Origin: Bog-473 sp963840435
Lineage (GTDB): Bacteria > Actinomycetota > Acidimicrobiia > Acidimicrobiales > RAAP-2
Assembly (NCBI GenBank): GCA_963840435.1
Contig: CAWIYY010000008.1
Location: forward strand, 1 to 64,000
DNA length: 64,000 bases
Direction: 5' to 3'
Part shown: positions 35,369 to 42,930 of the stretch, piece after piece
Layout of the letters: each line of letters begins with the position of its first letter
Numbering within the stretch: the first letter of the stretch is position 1
Position numbers and translations under genes: made by a program
The notes under the pieces: generated by a model
What the model saw: the letters and a program-made list of their open reading frames with translations, nothing else
Told to the model about the DNA's origin: nothing
The model's database searches: none

Positions 35369-36376
35369 ATGAAGACCCCGTCGGATCGCGCACGGGCTGA
35401 CGCCACGGTCGATCCCGGACCGAGAGGCCGAAGATCGTGGATCCCCTTCGGGGGGATGATCGCAACCAGGTTCATGGAGCTGCGCAAGCGACGTGGACTC
35501 ATGATCACCCTGATCGTGTTGACGATCGGGCTCCCGACACTCTTCCTCACGATCCGTCTGTTGCTGCACGCCATCGCTCCGCACTCGTATGGTCCCGCAG
35601 GCAGCTACGCCGTTTTCAACGATTCTCGTCGTCAGCGTGCTCTACCTCTTCGCCTTCATCGCCGCCATGACGTTGGGATGTACGGCAGGTGCTCGATCGA
35701 TCTGAACGACGGGATGTTCACACACCTGGTGATTACCGGCCGCTCGAGATAGCGCTCTACCTGGCACGAATTCCCTCTGGCTTGGCCATCGTCGTCTCGT
35801 TCATCGCCGTCGCATTCAGCATCATCTGCGTGGTGTGCGTCTTCTCCGCTCCGACAAGGTTCGATTTCCAAGGCGCCAACGTCCCCCTTGGCATGTACGC
35901 TCCAGGGATTCATCAACTGGGCGGCAGATCACCCGAACCTGATCATCTGTGACTTCCCCTTCTCCGGACCGTGCAATGGCACGAGTCTGAACCGACGACT
36001 CCGTTGACCAAGGCGCAGGCCGATCGAGATGGCTGACCAGGACTATTCGAGCTACTCCGTGACCTACAATTCACCACCAATACGTTGATGGTCAGAACGG
36101 GATTGTGGATCGAACTCGAGGCAATCGTCGCATTCGTCGTCGGCCTCGGGCTCGCCTTCCTTGATGGGGCAGCGGATGCTTCCGGTGGTCTTGATGATCG
36201 TCTTCGACATCATCTTGGGACCGATCCTGTTGTCGACCAAGTTTCAGTTTCCCCATTTGATCAACCTCCAGCGGTCCCTGGTGGTCGACCTGGCCTTGGC
36301 GCATCTGGAACCGCGCGGCCGGCAGGTGGTGTGGACGGTCTTGGGTGCGTGGAGAATGACGACCAGGGATGCTTGA
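35369..36376 (+). pseudogene. ABC-type transporter permease, heavily frameshifted
   Basis: Chained across at least four frame changes, the plus strand encodes an actinobacterial membrane permease. FMELRKRRGLMITLIVLTIG gives helix 1; TILVVSVLYLFAFIAAMTLG with CTAGARSIDLNDGMFTHLV the second; LALYLARIPSGLAIVVSFIA with VAFSIICVVCVFSAPTRFDF the third. Then come VRTGLWIELEAIVAFVVGLG, LPVVLMIVFDIILGPILLST, INLQRSLVVDLALAHLEPRG and the C-terminal WTVLGAWRMTTRDA. Parts of the usual extracytoplasmic loop and of the last helices are missing, so there are deletions as well as indels. No ATPase gene is adjacent. It is clearly dead. Confidence 0.65.
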
Positions 36377-36421
36377 GAACGTGGAGGCACCTCTCAAAGG
36401 CGAACTGACAGGAGGTTGTTC

Positions 36422-36822
36422 ATGAAGAAGTCTGGGATTGTGGCGGCGCTGCCTGCAGAGAACGTGGGCCGAGCCAAAACCTTCTACAACGAGAGAGTTG
36501 GACTTCGGGCGGCTGAGTCCGAGTCCCTCGAGGCAACGGATGGGCGGGTGGGACTCACGGTTGGAGATGGTGTCAACTTCCTCTACCTCTATCCCGCCTG
36601 ACTGAGGTCGTCCGGTGAGTTCTCGCAGGTCGTCCTTCTCGTCACCGATGTGCGTGCAGCCGTGAAGAGATGAGAGGTCGCGGCGTGAAGTTCGAGGAAT
36701 ACGACACCCCGCAGACGCGTACAAAAAATGGCGTTGCTCGAACGCCGGACGGAGGTGAGGGGGCATGGTTCAAGGACTCAGAAGGCAATCTGGTTGGCAT
36801 CGTTCGCGCCCCAACGACGTAA
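36422..36822 (+). pseudogene. VOC/glyoxalase-superfamily protein, frameshifted
   Basis: From ATG 36422 (AGGAGGTTGTTC upstream) the protein begins MKKSGIVAALPAENVGRAKT then FYNERVGLRAAESESLEATD and GDGVNFLYLYPA, a typical first half of a vicinal-oxygen-chelate domain. A TGA follows at 36601. The second half is present in other frames: GEFSQVVLLVTDVRAAVK, then RGRGVKFEEYDTPQTRTKNG and GEGAWFKDSEGNLVGIVRAP, ending at TAA 36822. Two indels, near 36600-36620 and 36665-36672, account for it. Members act as dioxygenases, glyoxalases or resistance proteins. Confidence 0.68.
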
Positions 36823-36840
36823 CGTCGCACGGTGCGCAAG

Positions 36841-37710
36841 TCAGAACTTCTGAGCGAGTACCCGAGCCCAGTCGTCGGCGCGAGAGCGCAGCAGGTCGAG
36901 GTCAAACTGGGCTCCGAAAGCATTGAAGGCCATGACGCCTCTGAAGTCGTCATCGAACGAAAGGAGGTCCGCTGCGTCCCACCACGGATGGTGGACGTAC
37001 GCGGGCACGAGCTCAACATATGCCTCGAGGAAGGCGCTGGCTGCGTCGGCGTCGTCGACGAGGGCGAGATTTCCTCGCGTGTGTGCGACATCGATTCCTC
37101 GGGGTCCGCAACAAGAGACGGGCCAATCGACGACGCCGACGAGTTCCTGCTGGTCCCAGAGGAGGTTTCCGGGGTGGAAGTCGCGGTGCAAGAACGCCGG
37201 CTGTGCCTCGGGCTCAGGCCGATGTACGGCTGCTATCAACGTTGCCCAGGCTGAGGGTGCTGTCGTCCACGTTGGTACTGCAAGCGTGTTGAGGTCGAAC
37301 CAGTGTCGACAGTCAGGTAGTCCACTCGGAATATCCGCCTCGTGGATTTGCACGAGAGGAGCTGCCATTCGCCGAGGGTCGAGGTTGTGCACAATCGGTT
37401 TCCCCGGCAGGAAGGTCATCAGAAGACTTGGGCGTCCCGCCTGAGCACCCGTGACATCGAAGGCGATCGGCTCTGGCACGAGTTTCCCGAGAACAGTGCG
37501 TGCCGCTCGGAGGGCGTCGGCCTCGTAGGCGATCACCTGGGGAATCTCATCGATGACGTCGTTTGTCAGATACTGCCGGAGCACGAGTTGGGTGCCATCC
37601 ACCTCGAGCAAACGGAGATCTGAGGTGACGCCGAAGGCCAGCGATCGCAGATCGACGACCTTCTTTGCGCCGAGAGCGTCAAGGACCCACCTCTGCGCTG
37701 CCTGGTCCAC
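36841..37710 (-). CDS. Aminoglycoside phosphotransferase family kinase
   Basis: This 289-residue protein has the APH kinase fold. The N-lobe carries SLAFGVTSDLRLLEVDGTQL and VLRQYLTNDVIDEIPQVIAY, the hinge region SLLMTFLPGKPIVH, the complete catalytic loop FLHRDFHPGNLLWDQQELVG, and the metal motif GVVDWPVSCCGPRGIDVAHT. All key residues (His-Arg-Asp, Asn, Asp-Trp) are present, so it should be an active small-molecule kinase. Many such proteins act on sugars or amino alcohols rather than antibiotics, and nothing here supports a resistance role. It is intact, at the border where frameshifts stop. It is convergent with the broken VOC gene. Confidence 0.85.
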   Translation of the reverse strand: MDQAAQRWVLDALGAKKVVDLRSLAFGVTSDLRLLEVDGTQLVLRQYLTNDVIDEIPQVIAYEADALRAARTVLGKLVPEPIAFDVTGAQAGRPSLLMTFLPGKPIVHNLDPRRMAAPLVQIHEADIPSGLPDCRHWFDLNTLAVPTWTTAPSAWATLIAAVHRPEPEAQPAFLHRDFHPGNLLWDQQELVGVVDWPVSCCGPRGIDVAHTRGNLALVDDADAASAFLEAYVELVPAYVHHPWWDAADLLSFDDDFRGVMAFNAFGAQFDLDLLRSRADDWARVLAQKF

Positions 37711-37883
37711 CCAAGCAGCCTATGACGGCGGGAGTCTCTGTCATATGGGCACGAACCGCACCCCATCCACCCAAGGGGCAATCGACGATCAGTCAGGGGG
37801 CGTATTCCGATCCGGCAGTATGGGAGGACGGTGCCTCAGCCCGACCGCCGTCTACCCCAGTGCCGCCCGCTCGGCCCGGCGAC

Positions 37884-38699
37884 TCAGGGGAAGCTCCATC
37901 GACGACGGCCTTCAGCCGTGAGGAGTCGACCGAAGGTGAGCCCCGGGAAGTGCGACGCAGCGGCAGGGATTTCCGAACCTTCGAGCTCCTTGGCCAGAGC
38001 CTCACGGGTGCGCTGTGCGAGTTGCCTGTCGACATCGCCGATCATCTCCCAGTCGTCAGTGAGGAGTTCGGCCGGACAGTGCACGACGTCACCGAGAAGC
38101 ATCGCTCGTTCCGTTCCCGATGAGATGACGACGACGGTACTGCCGGGTGTATGGCCCGGGGCGCTGCGGACGTCGATGCCCGGCAGGATCGACTGGTCCT
38201 CGCTCCAGGTCTCGAGCCGATCCACCATCGGGGGCAGCAACTCCGACGAGGATCGCCCACCCATCAACGAGACGGCCAGCCTGTCGTCAAAGGGGTTGGT
38301 ACCCATGAAGAATTCCCAGTCCGCCACGTGGCACCGATAGGTGGCATTCTCGAAAAGGCGGCGCTCTCCGTCGGTGGCCCATCCGAGGTGGTCGAAATGA
38401 AGATGGGTCAGCACGACGTCGGTCACCTCTTCCGGCTGGATTCCGAGCGCTGACAAATTCCTCATGAACATGCCGGTCCGCTCCAGACCGGATCCGGGAC
38501 CTATACCCGTGTCGATGAGGACACGATGTTCGCCGTTGCAAACGAGGAAGCCGCCGAACTCAAGCGGCAACATTCCGTCGAGGTCCAAGAACTGGGAGTG
38601 CTGAAGCCAATCTTGGTCGCTCTTGTTGAACAGCGAACCTGGCGGCACTTGGACGCTTCCGTCTGAGACGCCCTCAATCGTCACCGTCCCGACCTGCAT
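37884..38699 (-). CDS. Metallo-beta-lactamase-fold hydrolase
   Basis: The protein has 271 residues from ATG 38699 (MQVGTVTIEGVSDGSVQVPP). The MBL metal motif HLHFDHLGWATDGERR is complete (HxHxDH), with later ligands in RSAPGHTPGSTVVVISSG and MLLGDVVHC and the final His in AASHFPGLTFGRL. The layout resembles quorum-quenching lactonases and related MBL-fold hydrolases of unknown substrate. An ATG at 38711 gives four more residues; neither start has a strong ribosome site. It is divergent from the small gene at 38760 with about 60 bases between them. Confidence 0.85.
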   Translation of the reverse strand: MQVGTVTIEGVSDGSVQVPPGSLFNKSDQDWLQHSQFLDLDGMLPLEFGGFLVCNGEHRVLIDTGIGPGSGLERTGMFMRNLSALGIQPEEVTDVVLTHLHFDHLGWATDGERRLFENATYRCHVADWEFFMGTNPFDDRLAVSLMGGRSSSELLPPMVDRLETWSEDQSILPGIDVRSAPGHTPGSTVVVISSGTERAMLLGDVVHCPAELLTDDWEMIGDVDRQLAQRTREALAKELEGSEIPAAASHFPGLTFGRLLTAEGRRRWSFP

Positions 38700-38759
38700 G
38701 CGGCGGACCATAGTCCCGAGGCGCCCCCGCCGTGCCGGGGCTGGGGCTACCCTCCGATC

Positions 38760-38978
38760 ATGGCAACCCACAACGTCACCATCGACCTACCCACCCGATT
38801 CGTGCTCCACTCGGACGTGACGTTCGCCGTATGGAGCGACGAAGCCAAGCTTGGCGAACTCCAGGTGAGCAAAGGCTCAATCGACTGGCTACCTGGCAAT
38901 GGCCGAACCCGGTATCGGATGCGCTGGGAAAGATTCAACGATCTCATGAAGGAAGAGGGCCGCGCCACGCCTCGCTAG
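38760..38978 (+). CDS. Small conserved actinobacterial protein
   Basis: This 72-residue protein reads MATHNVTIDLPTRFVLHSDV then FAVWSDEAKLGELQVSKGSI and DWLPGNGRTRYRMRWERFND. The KLGELQVSKGSIDWLPGN stretch is highly typical of a short actinobacterial protein found across many genomes, with no assigned function. It is fully open and the same length as its relatives. It is divergently arranged with the MBL-fold gene. The following 290 bases to 39272 contain open frames on both strands but no gene that I can support. Confidence 0.75.
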   Translation: MATHNVTIDLPTRFVLHSDVTFAVWSDEAKLGELQVSKGSIDWLPGNGRTRYRMRWERFNDLMKEEGRATPR

Positions 38979-39272
38979 GCGCCGCGTTCACCGGGAATGG
39001 ACCGTGACGGACCCCTGGCTTGAGACTCCCAGCGTGCTCCCTCCGTGGCGCGGGCGACGACGTGCACGAAGGTCGATCGTGTCTGCACGCCTTCGTCGGT
39101 CCTGCCGACGCCGCCACCTCCTCGGAAGAACGACGCGACGGTTCGCGCTGGGCCAGCAGGAACAGCCGGGCTCCCGGCTCGAGCGCTGCAGCGGGCCCAG
39201 ACACCTTCGGCCATCGCTGATGGAGAGGACACAGAGCGGAATATCGGGCTCCAAGCTCTGGTTGCACCGCGC

Positions 39273-40235
39273 ATGACCGGTTCCACCATCCAAGCTGTCC
39301 GCTTCGACCACTACGGTGAGATCGACGTTCTCAATGTCGTGGAGGTTGCCCGTCCCCATGCCGCTCCAGGTCGGGTCGTCGTCGACGTCGTCGCGGCGGC
39401 GATCAATCCCGGTGAGGCGTCAATCCGGAGAGGACTGTTGGATCATCTCTGGCCGGCCACATTCCCTTCGGGCGAGGGCAGCGACCTCGCTGGCGTGATC
39501 GCAGAAGTCGGCCAGGGCGTCGACGGTCTCGCCGTGGGAGACGAGGTCATCGGCTGGAGTGACGAGCGTTCGAGTCACGCAGAGGCGGTGAGTCTGCCTG
39601 CTGGTCAGATCGCGGCAAAGCCGGCAGGGGTGTCGTGGGAGGCAGCGGGCTCCCTCTACGTGGCGGGTACGACAGCCTGGGCCACTATCCAGTCTGTGGG
39701 GCTGAAGACCGGCGAGGTCGTCGCCGTTTCTGCGGCTGCCGGTGGAGTGGGATCGGTCGTCATACAGCTTGCGAGGCGGCTTGGCGCCACCGTCTTGGGC
39801 ATTGCCGGACCGGGAAACGCCGACTGGTTGGAATCGATGGGTGTCACGGCAATCAGCTACGGCGACGGCCTTGCCGATCGCCTCCGCGCTGCGCCGGGTC
39901 GCAGCATCGACGCCTTCATCGATACGTTCGGCGGCGGGTACGTCGATCTCGCCGTTGGCGACCTCGGCGTCGAACCGGAGCGCGTGGACACGATCATCGA
40001 CCGGGAATCGGCAACACGACACGGAACCCACGTCGACGCGATGTCGAGCGTCCACGACGTCAAGAGTGTCATCGTGGAGCTCGCGTCGATGATCGAGCAA
40101 GGACAACTCGAGATTCCGATCGCGGCCACCTTTCCCCTGGTGGACGTGCGCTCGGCTTACGAGTTGCTCGAACAACGACACACACGGGGGAAGATCGTTC
40201 TCCTGACCGATGCAGACTCCCGGGCCGGACATTGA
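39273..40235 (+). CDS. NADPH:quinone oxidoreductase-like zinc-free alcohol dehydrogenase family
   Basis: The protein has 320 residues from ATG 39273 (MTGSTIQAVRFDHYGEIDVL). It is a quinone oxidoreductase-like medium-chain dehydrogenase: AAINPGEASIRRGLLDHLWP and FPSGEGSDLAGVIAEVGQGV in the N-terminal domain, then the NADPH-binding VAVSAAAGGVGSVVIQLARR with LGATVLGIAGPGNADWLESM. It lacks the catalytic and structural zinc ligands of true alcohol dehydrogenases. It ends GKIVLLTDADSRAGH. The longer open frame to 39045 is antisense-like and poor. The gene is convergent with murF, whose stop is 27 bases away. Confidence 0.85.
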   Translation: MTGSTIQAVRFDHYGEIDVLNVVEVARPHAAPGRVVVDVVAAAINPGEASIRRGLLDHLWPATFPSGEGSDLAGVIAEVGQGVDGLAVGDEVIGWSDERSSHAEAVSLPAGQIAAKPAGVSWEAAGSLYVAGTTAWATIQSVGLKTGEVVAVSAAAGGVGSVVIQLARRLGATVLGIAGPGNADWLESMGVTAISYGDGLADRLRAAPGRSIDAFIDTFGGGYVDLAVGDLGVEPERVDTIIDRESATRHGTHVDAMSSVHDVKSVIVELASMIEQGQLEIPIAATFPLVDVRSAYELLEQRHTRGKIVLLTDADSRAGH

Positions 40236-40262
40236 AAGAGCCGGCGAGCGCGTGGACCGGGA

Positions 40263-41579
40263 CTACGACGCCCGCCCCGCCTCCAGGCTCTGCACGACGT
40301 CCTCGAGGCGGGCCACCCGGCTCCCCTTGACCAGCGCGGCATCGGCGGGACCGAGGGTCTTCAGCAACGCGACCGCGGACTCCACGTCGTCGACGTGCGC
40401 CTCACCGTAGAGATCGGTCTGGTAGCCCACCACCTCGATCCCCAACTCCTCGGCCAGCCCCGCCACGCGCCGGTGCTCGGCTTCGGTCTCGCCACCGAGC
40501 TCGGCCATGAGGCCGAGCAAGGCCAGCTTGCGTGCCGCCGTGAGCGTGCCCAGGCTCCGCAGCGCCGCTTCCGTCGAGGCCGGGTTGGCGTTGTAGCAGT
40601 CGGCCAGCAGGACGGGACCGCCGGGCGGCCGATGCACCTCCATCCGGAAAGGCGATCCCGTGGCTTCGGCCAGTGACGCCAGTACGGCCTCGAAGGGCAC
40701 GCCGCACCACAACGCGACCGCCGCCGCGGCGAGTGCGTTGGGCACCTGCTGCAGCCCGTGCAGGCTGAGCATGACCTTTCCCCTCCCCCACGGGGTGGCC
40801 AGGGTGAAGCGCGCCCGCAGGTCGTCATCGATCGCGACCGCCTCGGCCCGCACTTCGGCGCCAGTGTCGACCGCGTAGCCGAGCACGGGGCACGGACTGA
40901 AGGACGCCATCGCAGCGACCCGCGGGTCGTCGAAGTTCAGGACGGCCACGCCGCCGGCGGGCAGCGCCCGCACCAGCTCGCCCTTGGCCCGGGCGACCCC
41001 GTCGAGGCCCCCGAAGAACTCGACGTGGGCTTTGGCCACGCTCGTCACGATCCCCACGTCGGGCCGGCCCACTTGGGCCAGCCGCGCAATGTGGCCGACG
41101 TCCCGGGCCCCCATCTCCAGGATCACCCACTGGGCGTCGTCGGGAGCGTTGAGCAAGGTGAGCGGGAGACCGAGTTCGTTGTTGAAGGATCGCTCGCTGG
41201 CCGCGGTGCGGAAGGTCGTGGCCATGCAGTGGCGCAGCAGGTCCTTGGTCGTCGTCTTGCCCACCGAGCCCGTGATTCCCACCACGCCGTCGGCCACCCG
41301 GGTCCGGGCGAGGACGCCGAGGTTCATGAGGGCGGTGGCGGTGTCCTCGACCACGACGGCGGTGCCACCGTCGGGACCCTGCTGGGTCAGATAGGCCGCG
41401 GCGCCGGCGGCCAGCGCAGCCGCAATGAACGCATGGCCGTCGCGTTCGGCCACCACGGGGACGAAGAGCTGCCCGGGCGAGATGGTCCGCGAGTCGATGC
41501 CCGCCCCGTCGACGGTCACGTCGGGTCCGACCAGCGATCCCCCGAGATGAGTTGCCAGTTCAGCTGTGGAGAAACGCAC
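40263..41579 (-). CDS. murF: UDP-N-acetylmuramoyl-tripeptide--D-alanyl-D-alanine ligase
   Basis: This 438-residue protein is MurF, which adds D-Ala-D-Ala to UDP-MurNAc-tripeptide in the cytoplasm. Landmarks are the N-terminal substrate domain (DSRTISPGQLFVPVVAERDG), the Mur ligase P-loop GVVGITGSVGKTTTKDLLRH, RSFNNELGLPLTLLNAP, the metal/ligand region VILEMGARDVGHIARLAQVG, and the C-terminal DCYNANPASTEAALRSLG. GTG 41579 (VRFSTAELATHLGG) matches the usual MurF start; the open frame to 41645 overlaps the divergent ddl start. Its start and the ddl start are 37 bases apart, so the two D-Ala-D-Ala genes share a regulatory region. It is not next to the usual cell-division cluster here. Confidence 0.93.
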   Translation of the reverse strand: MRFSTAELATHLGGSLVGPDVTVDGAGIDSRTISPGQLFVPVVAERDGHAFIAAALAAGAAAYLTQQGPDGGTAVVVEDTATALMNLGVLARTRVADGVVGITGSVGKTTTKDLLRHCMATTFRTAASERSFNNELGLPLTLLNAPDDAQWVILEMGARDVGHIARLAQVGRPDVGIVTSVAKAHVEFFGGLDGVARAKGELVRALPAGGVAVLNFDDPRVAAMASFSPCPVLGYAVDTGAEVRAEAVAIDDDLRARFTLATPWGRGKVMLSLHGLQQVPNALAAAAVALWCGVPFEAVLASLAEATGSPFRMEVHRPPGGPVLLADCYNANPASTEAALRSLGTLTAARKLALLGLMAELGGETEAEHRRVAGLAEELGIEVVGYQTDLYGEAHVDDVESAVALLKTLGPADAALVKGSRVARLEDVVQSLEAGRAS

Positions 41580-41616
41580 GCATCGGCCTCGGTGGGCGAT
41601 TGTATAGCCTCGTCCG

Positions 41617-42690
41617 ATGCCGGAACCCGGGACGTTGGTGGTCATCTACGGAGGACCCTCGGCCGAGCACGAGATCTCGTGCATCTCGGCGCGCCGGATC
41701 GCGCAGACGGCGCTCGATCGAGGCTGGCCCCTGCGGCTCATCGGGTTGACCCACGCCAAGCAGTGGGTCGACGCGCAGTCCGAGCTGGTCGACATCGACA
41801 TGGGTGAAGCGCTCGAGTCGCCCGACGAGCTCCTGGCCAAGCACCCGGAGTCCGAGTTCTCGCATCTGGGGGACGACATGCCGCCCGGCGCCGTCGTCTT
41901 CCCCGTCCTGCACGGGCCCTTCGGCGAGGACGGCGTGATCCAGGGCCACCTCGAGGCGCTGGGCCTGCCCTACGTGGGGGCGGGCGTGCTGTCGTCCGCC
42001 GTCTGCATGGACAAGGGCATCGCCAGGTCGGTACTGCACGACAACGGCATCCCGGTGGCCGCGTGGCGGCTGGTGCACAAGTCCACCTGGTCGTCCGAGG
42101 TCATGGAGGAGGCCATCGATGCCCTCGGCCTTCCGCTCTTCGTCAAGCCGGCCAACCTCGGCTCGTCCATCGGAGTGGCCAAGGCGAGCGAGGCGGCCGC
42201 CGTGGGCGACTCGGTGTCCTCCGCCTTCGAGTTCGACGACCACGTGATCCTCGAGGAGTTCGTGCGCGGGCGCGAACTCGAGCTCGCCGTCTTGGGCAAC
42301 GAGCAGGTGGCGGTCTCCCGGGCCGGGGAGATCATCGCCAGCCGCGAGTTCTACGACTATGAGGACAAGTACGTGCTGGGCAAGGCCGAGACGATCGCCC
42401 CGACCGACCTGACCCCCAGCCAGCTCGACCACGCCCGCCGGCTGGCCGAGGCCGCCTACCGGGCCCTGCGGGTCGAAGGGCTGGCCCGAGTCGACGTCTT
42501 CCTGCTCGACGACGACGAGATCGTGGTGAACGAGGTCAACACCATGCCGGGTTTCACGCCCATCTCCATGTTCCCCATGCTCTGGGAAGCCGAGGGCCGC
42601 CCCTTCGGCGACGTCGTCGAAGAGCTGATCGGCCTGGCCCGGGCCCGCCACGAGCGCCGAGCAGCGCTCCGCACCCATCGCGTCGTCTGA
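41617..42690 (+). CDS. ddl: D-alanine--D-alanine ligase
   Basis: This 357-residue ATP-grasp ligase joins two D-alanines for peptidoglycan. It shows LVVIYGGPSAEHEISCISAR at the N-terminus, FPVLHGPFGEDGVIQGHLEA (substrate loop), GAGVLSSAVCMDKGIARSVL, LGLPLFVKPANLGSSIGVAK (ATP-binding Lys), DDHVILEEFVRGRELELAVL, and the metal-binding end LDDDEIVVNEVNTMPGFTPI. Its length is normal for the family. The ATG at 41617 is the first in frame; the gene lies divergent from murF, whose product uses the dipeptide made here. Confidence 0.95.
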   Translation: MPEPGTLVVIYGGPSAEHEISCISARRIAQTALDRGWPLRLIGLTHAKQWVDAQSELVDIDMGEALESPDELLAKHPESEFSHLGDDMPPGAVVFPVLHGPFGEDGVIQGHLEALGLPYVGAGVLSSAVCMDKGIARSVLHDNGIPVAAWRLVHKSTWSSEVMEEAIDALGLPLFVKPANLGSSIGVAKASEAAAVGDSVSSAFEFDDHVILEEFVRGRELELAVLGNEQVAVSRAGEIIASREFYDYEDKYVLGKAETIAPTDLTPSQLDHARRLAEAAYRALRVEGLARVDVFLLDDDEIVVNEVNTMPGFTPISMFPMLWEAEGRPFGDVVEELIGLARARHERRAALRTHRVV

Positions 42691-42741
42691 CTACGTGTGG
42701 GACGCCGGGCCCACCCCAGCGCGCTGGCGCCCGCCACAGGG

Positions 42742-42808
42742 TCAGCCCAAGCCGCAGAGCCAGCCCCAGCCCCCGCCGCAGGGCTAGCGCCAGCCCCAGC
42801 CCCAGCCA
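42742..42808. repeat. CAGCCC-type imperfect repeat
   Basis: Imperfect tandem CAGCCC/CCAGCC units fill most of the space between ddl and the helicase gene. A plus-strand reading would be Gln/Pro/Ala-rich, but there is no start and stops interrupt it. I treat it as an unstable simple repeat. Confidence 0.6.
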
Positions 42809-42930
42809 GGAGAATCAGGCCCCAAGCACGATCCCGTCGCATTCCCACTTCAGTTCGGCCAACCGATGCGTCACGATAGGCGCAGGTCCAATGGGAGCCC
42901 CTCCGCGCACCCCCTCGGTACCCTGCTGAG

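Noticed and set aside
36841..37710. Antibiotic resistance gene (aminoglycoside phosphotransferase)
   Set aside because: The fold is right, but the sequence does not match known resistance enzymes by eye and the family has many housekeeping kinases; no resistance claim is supported.
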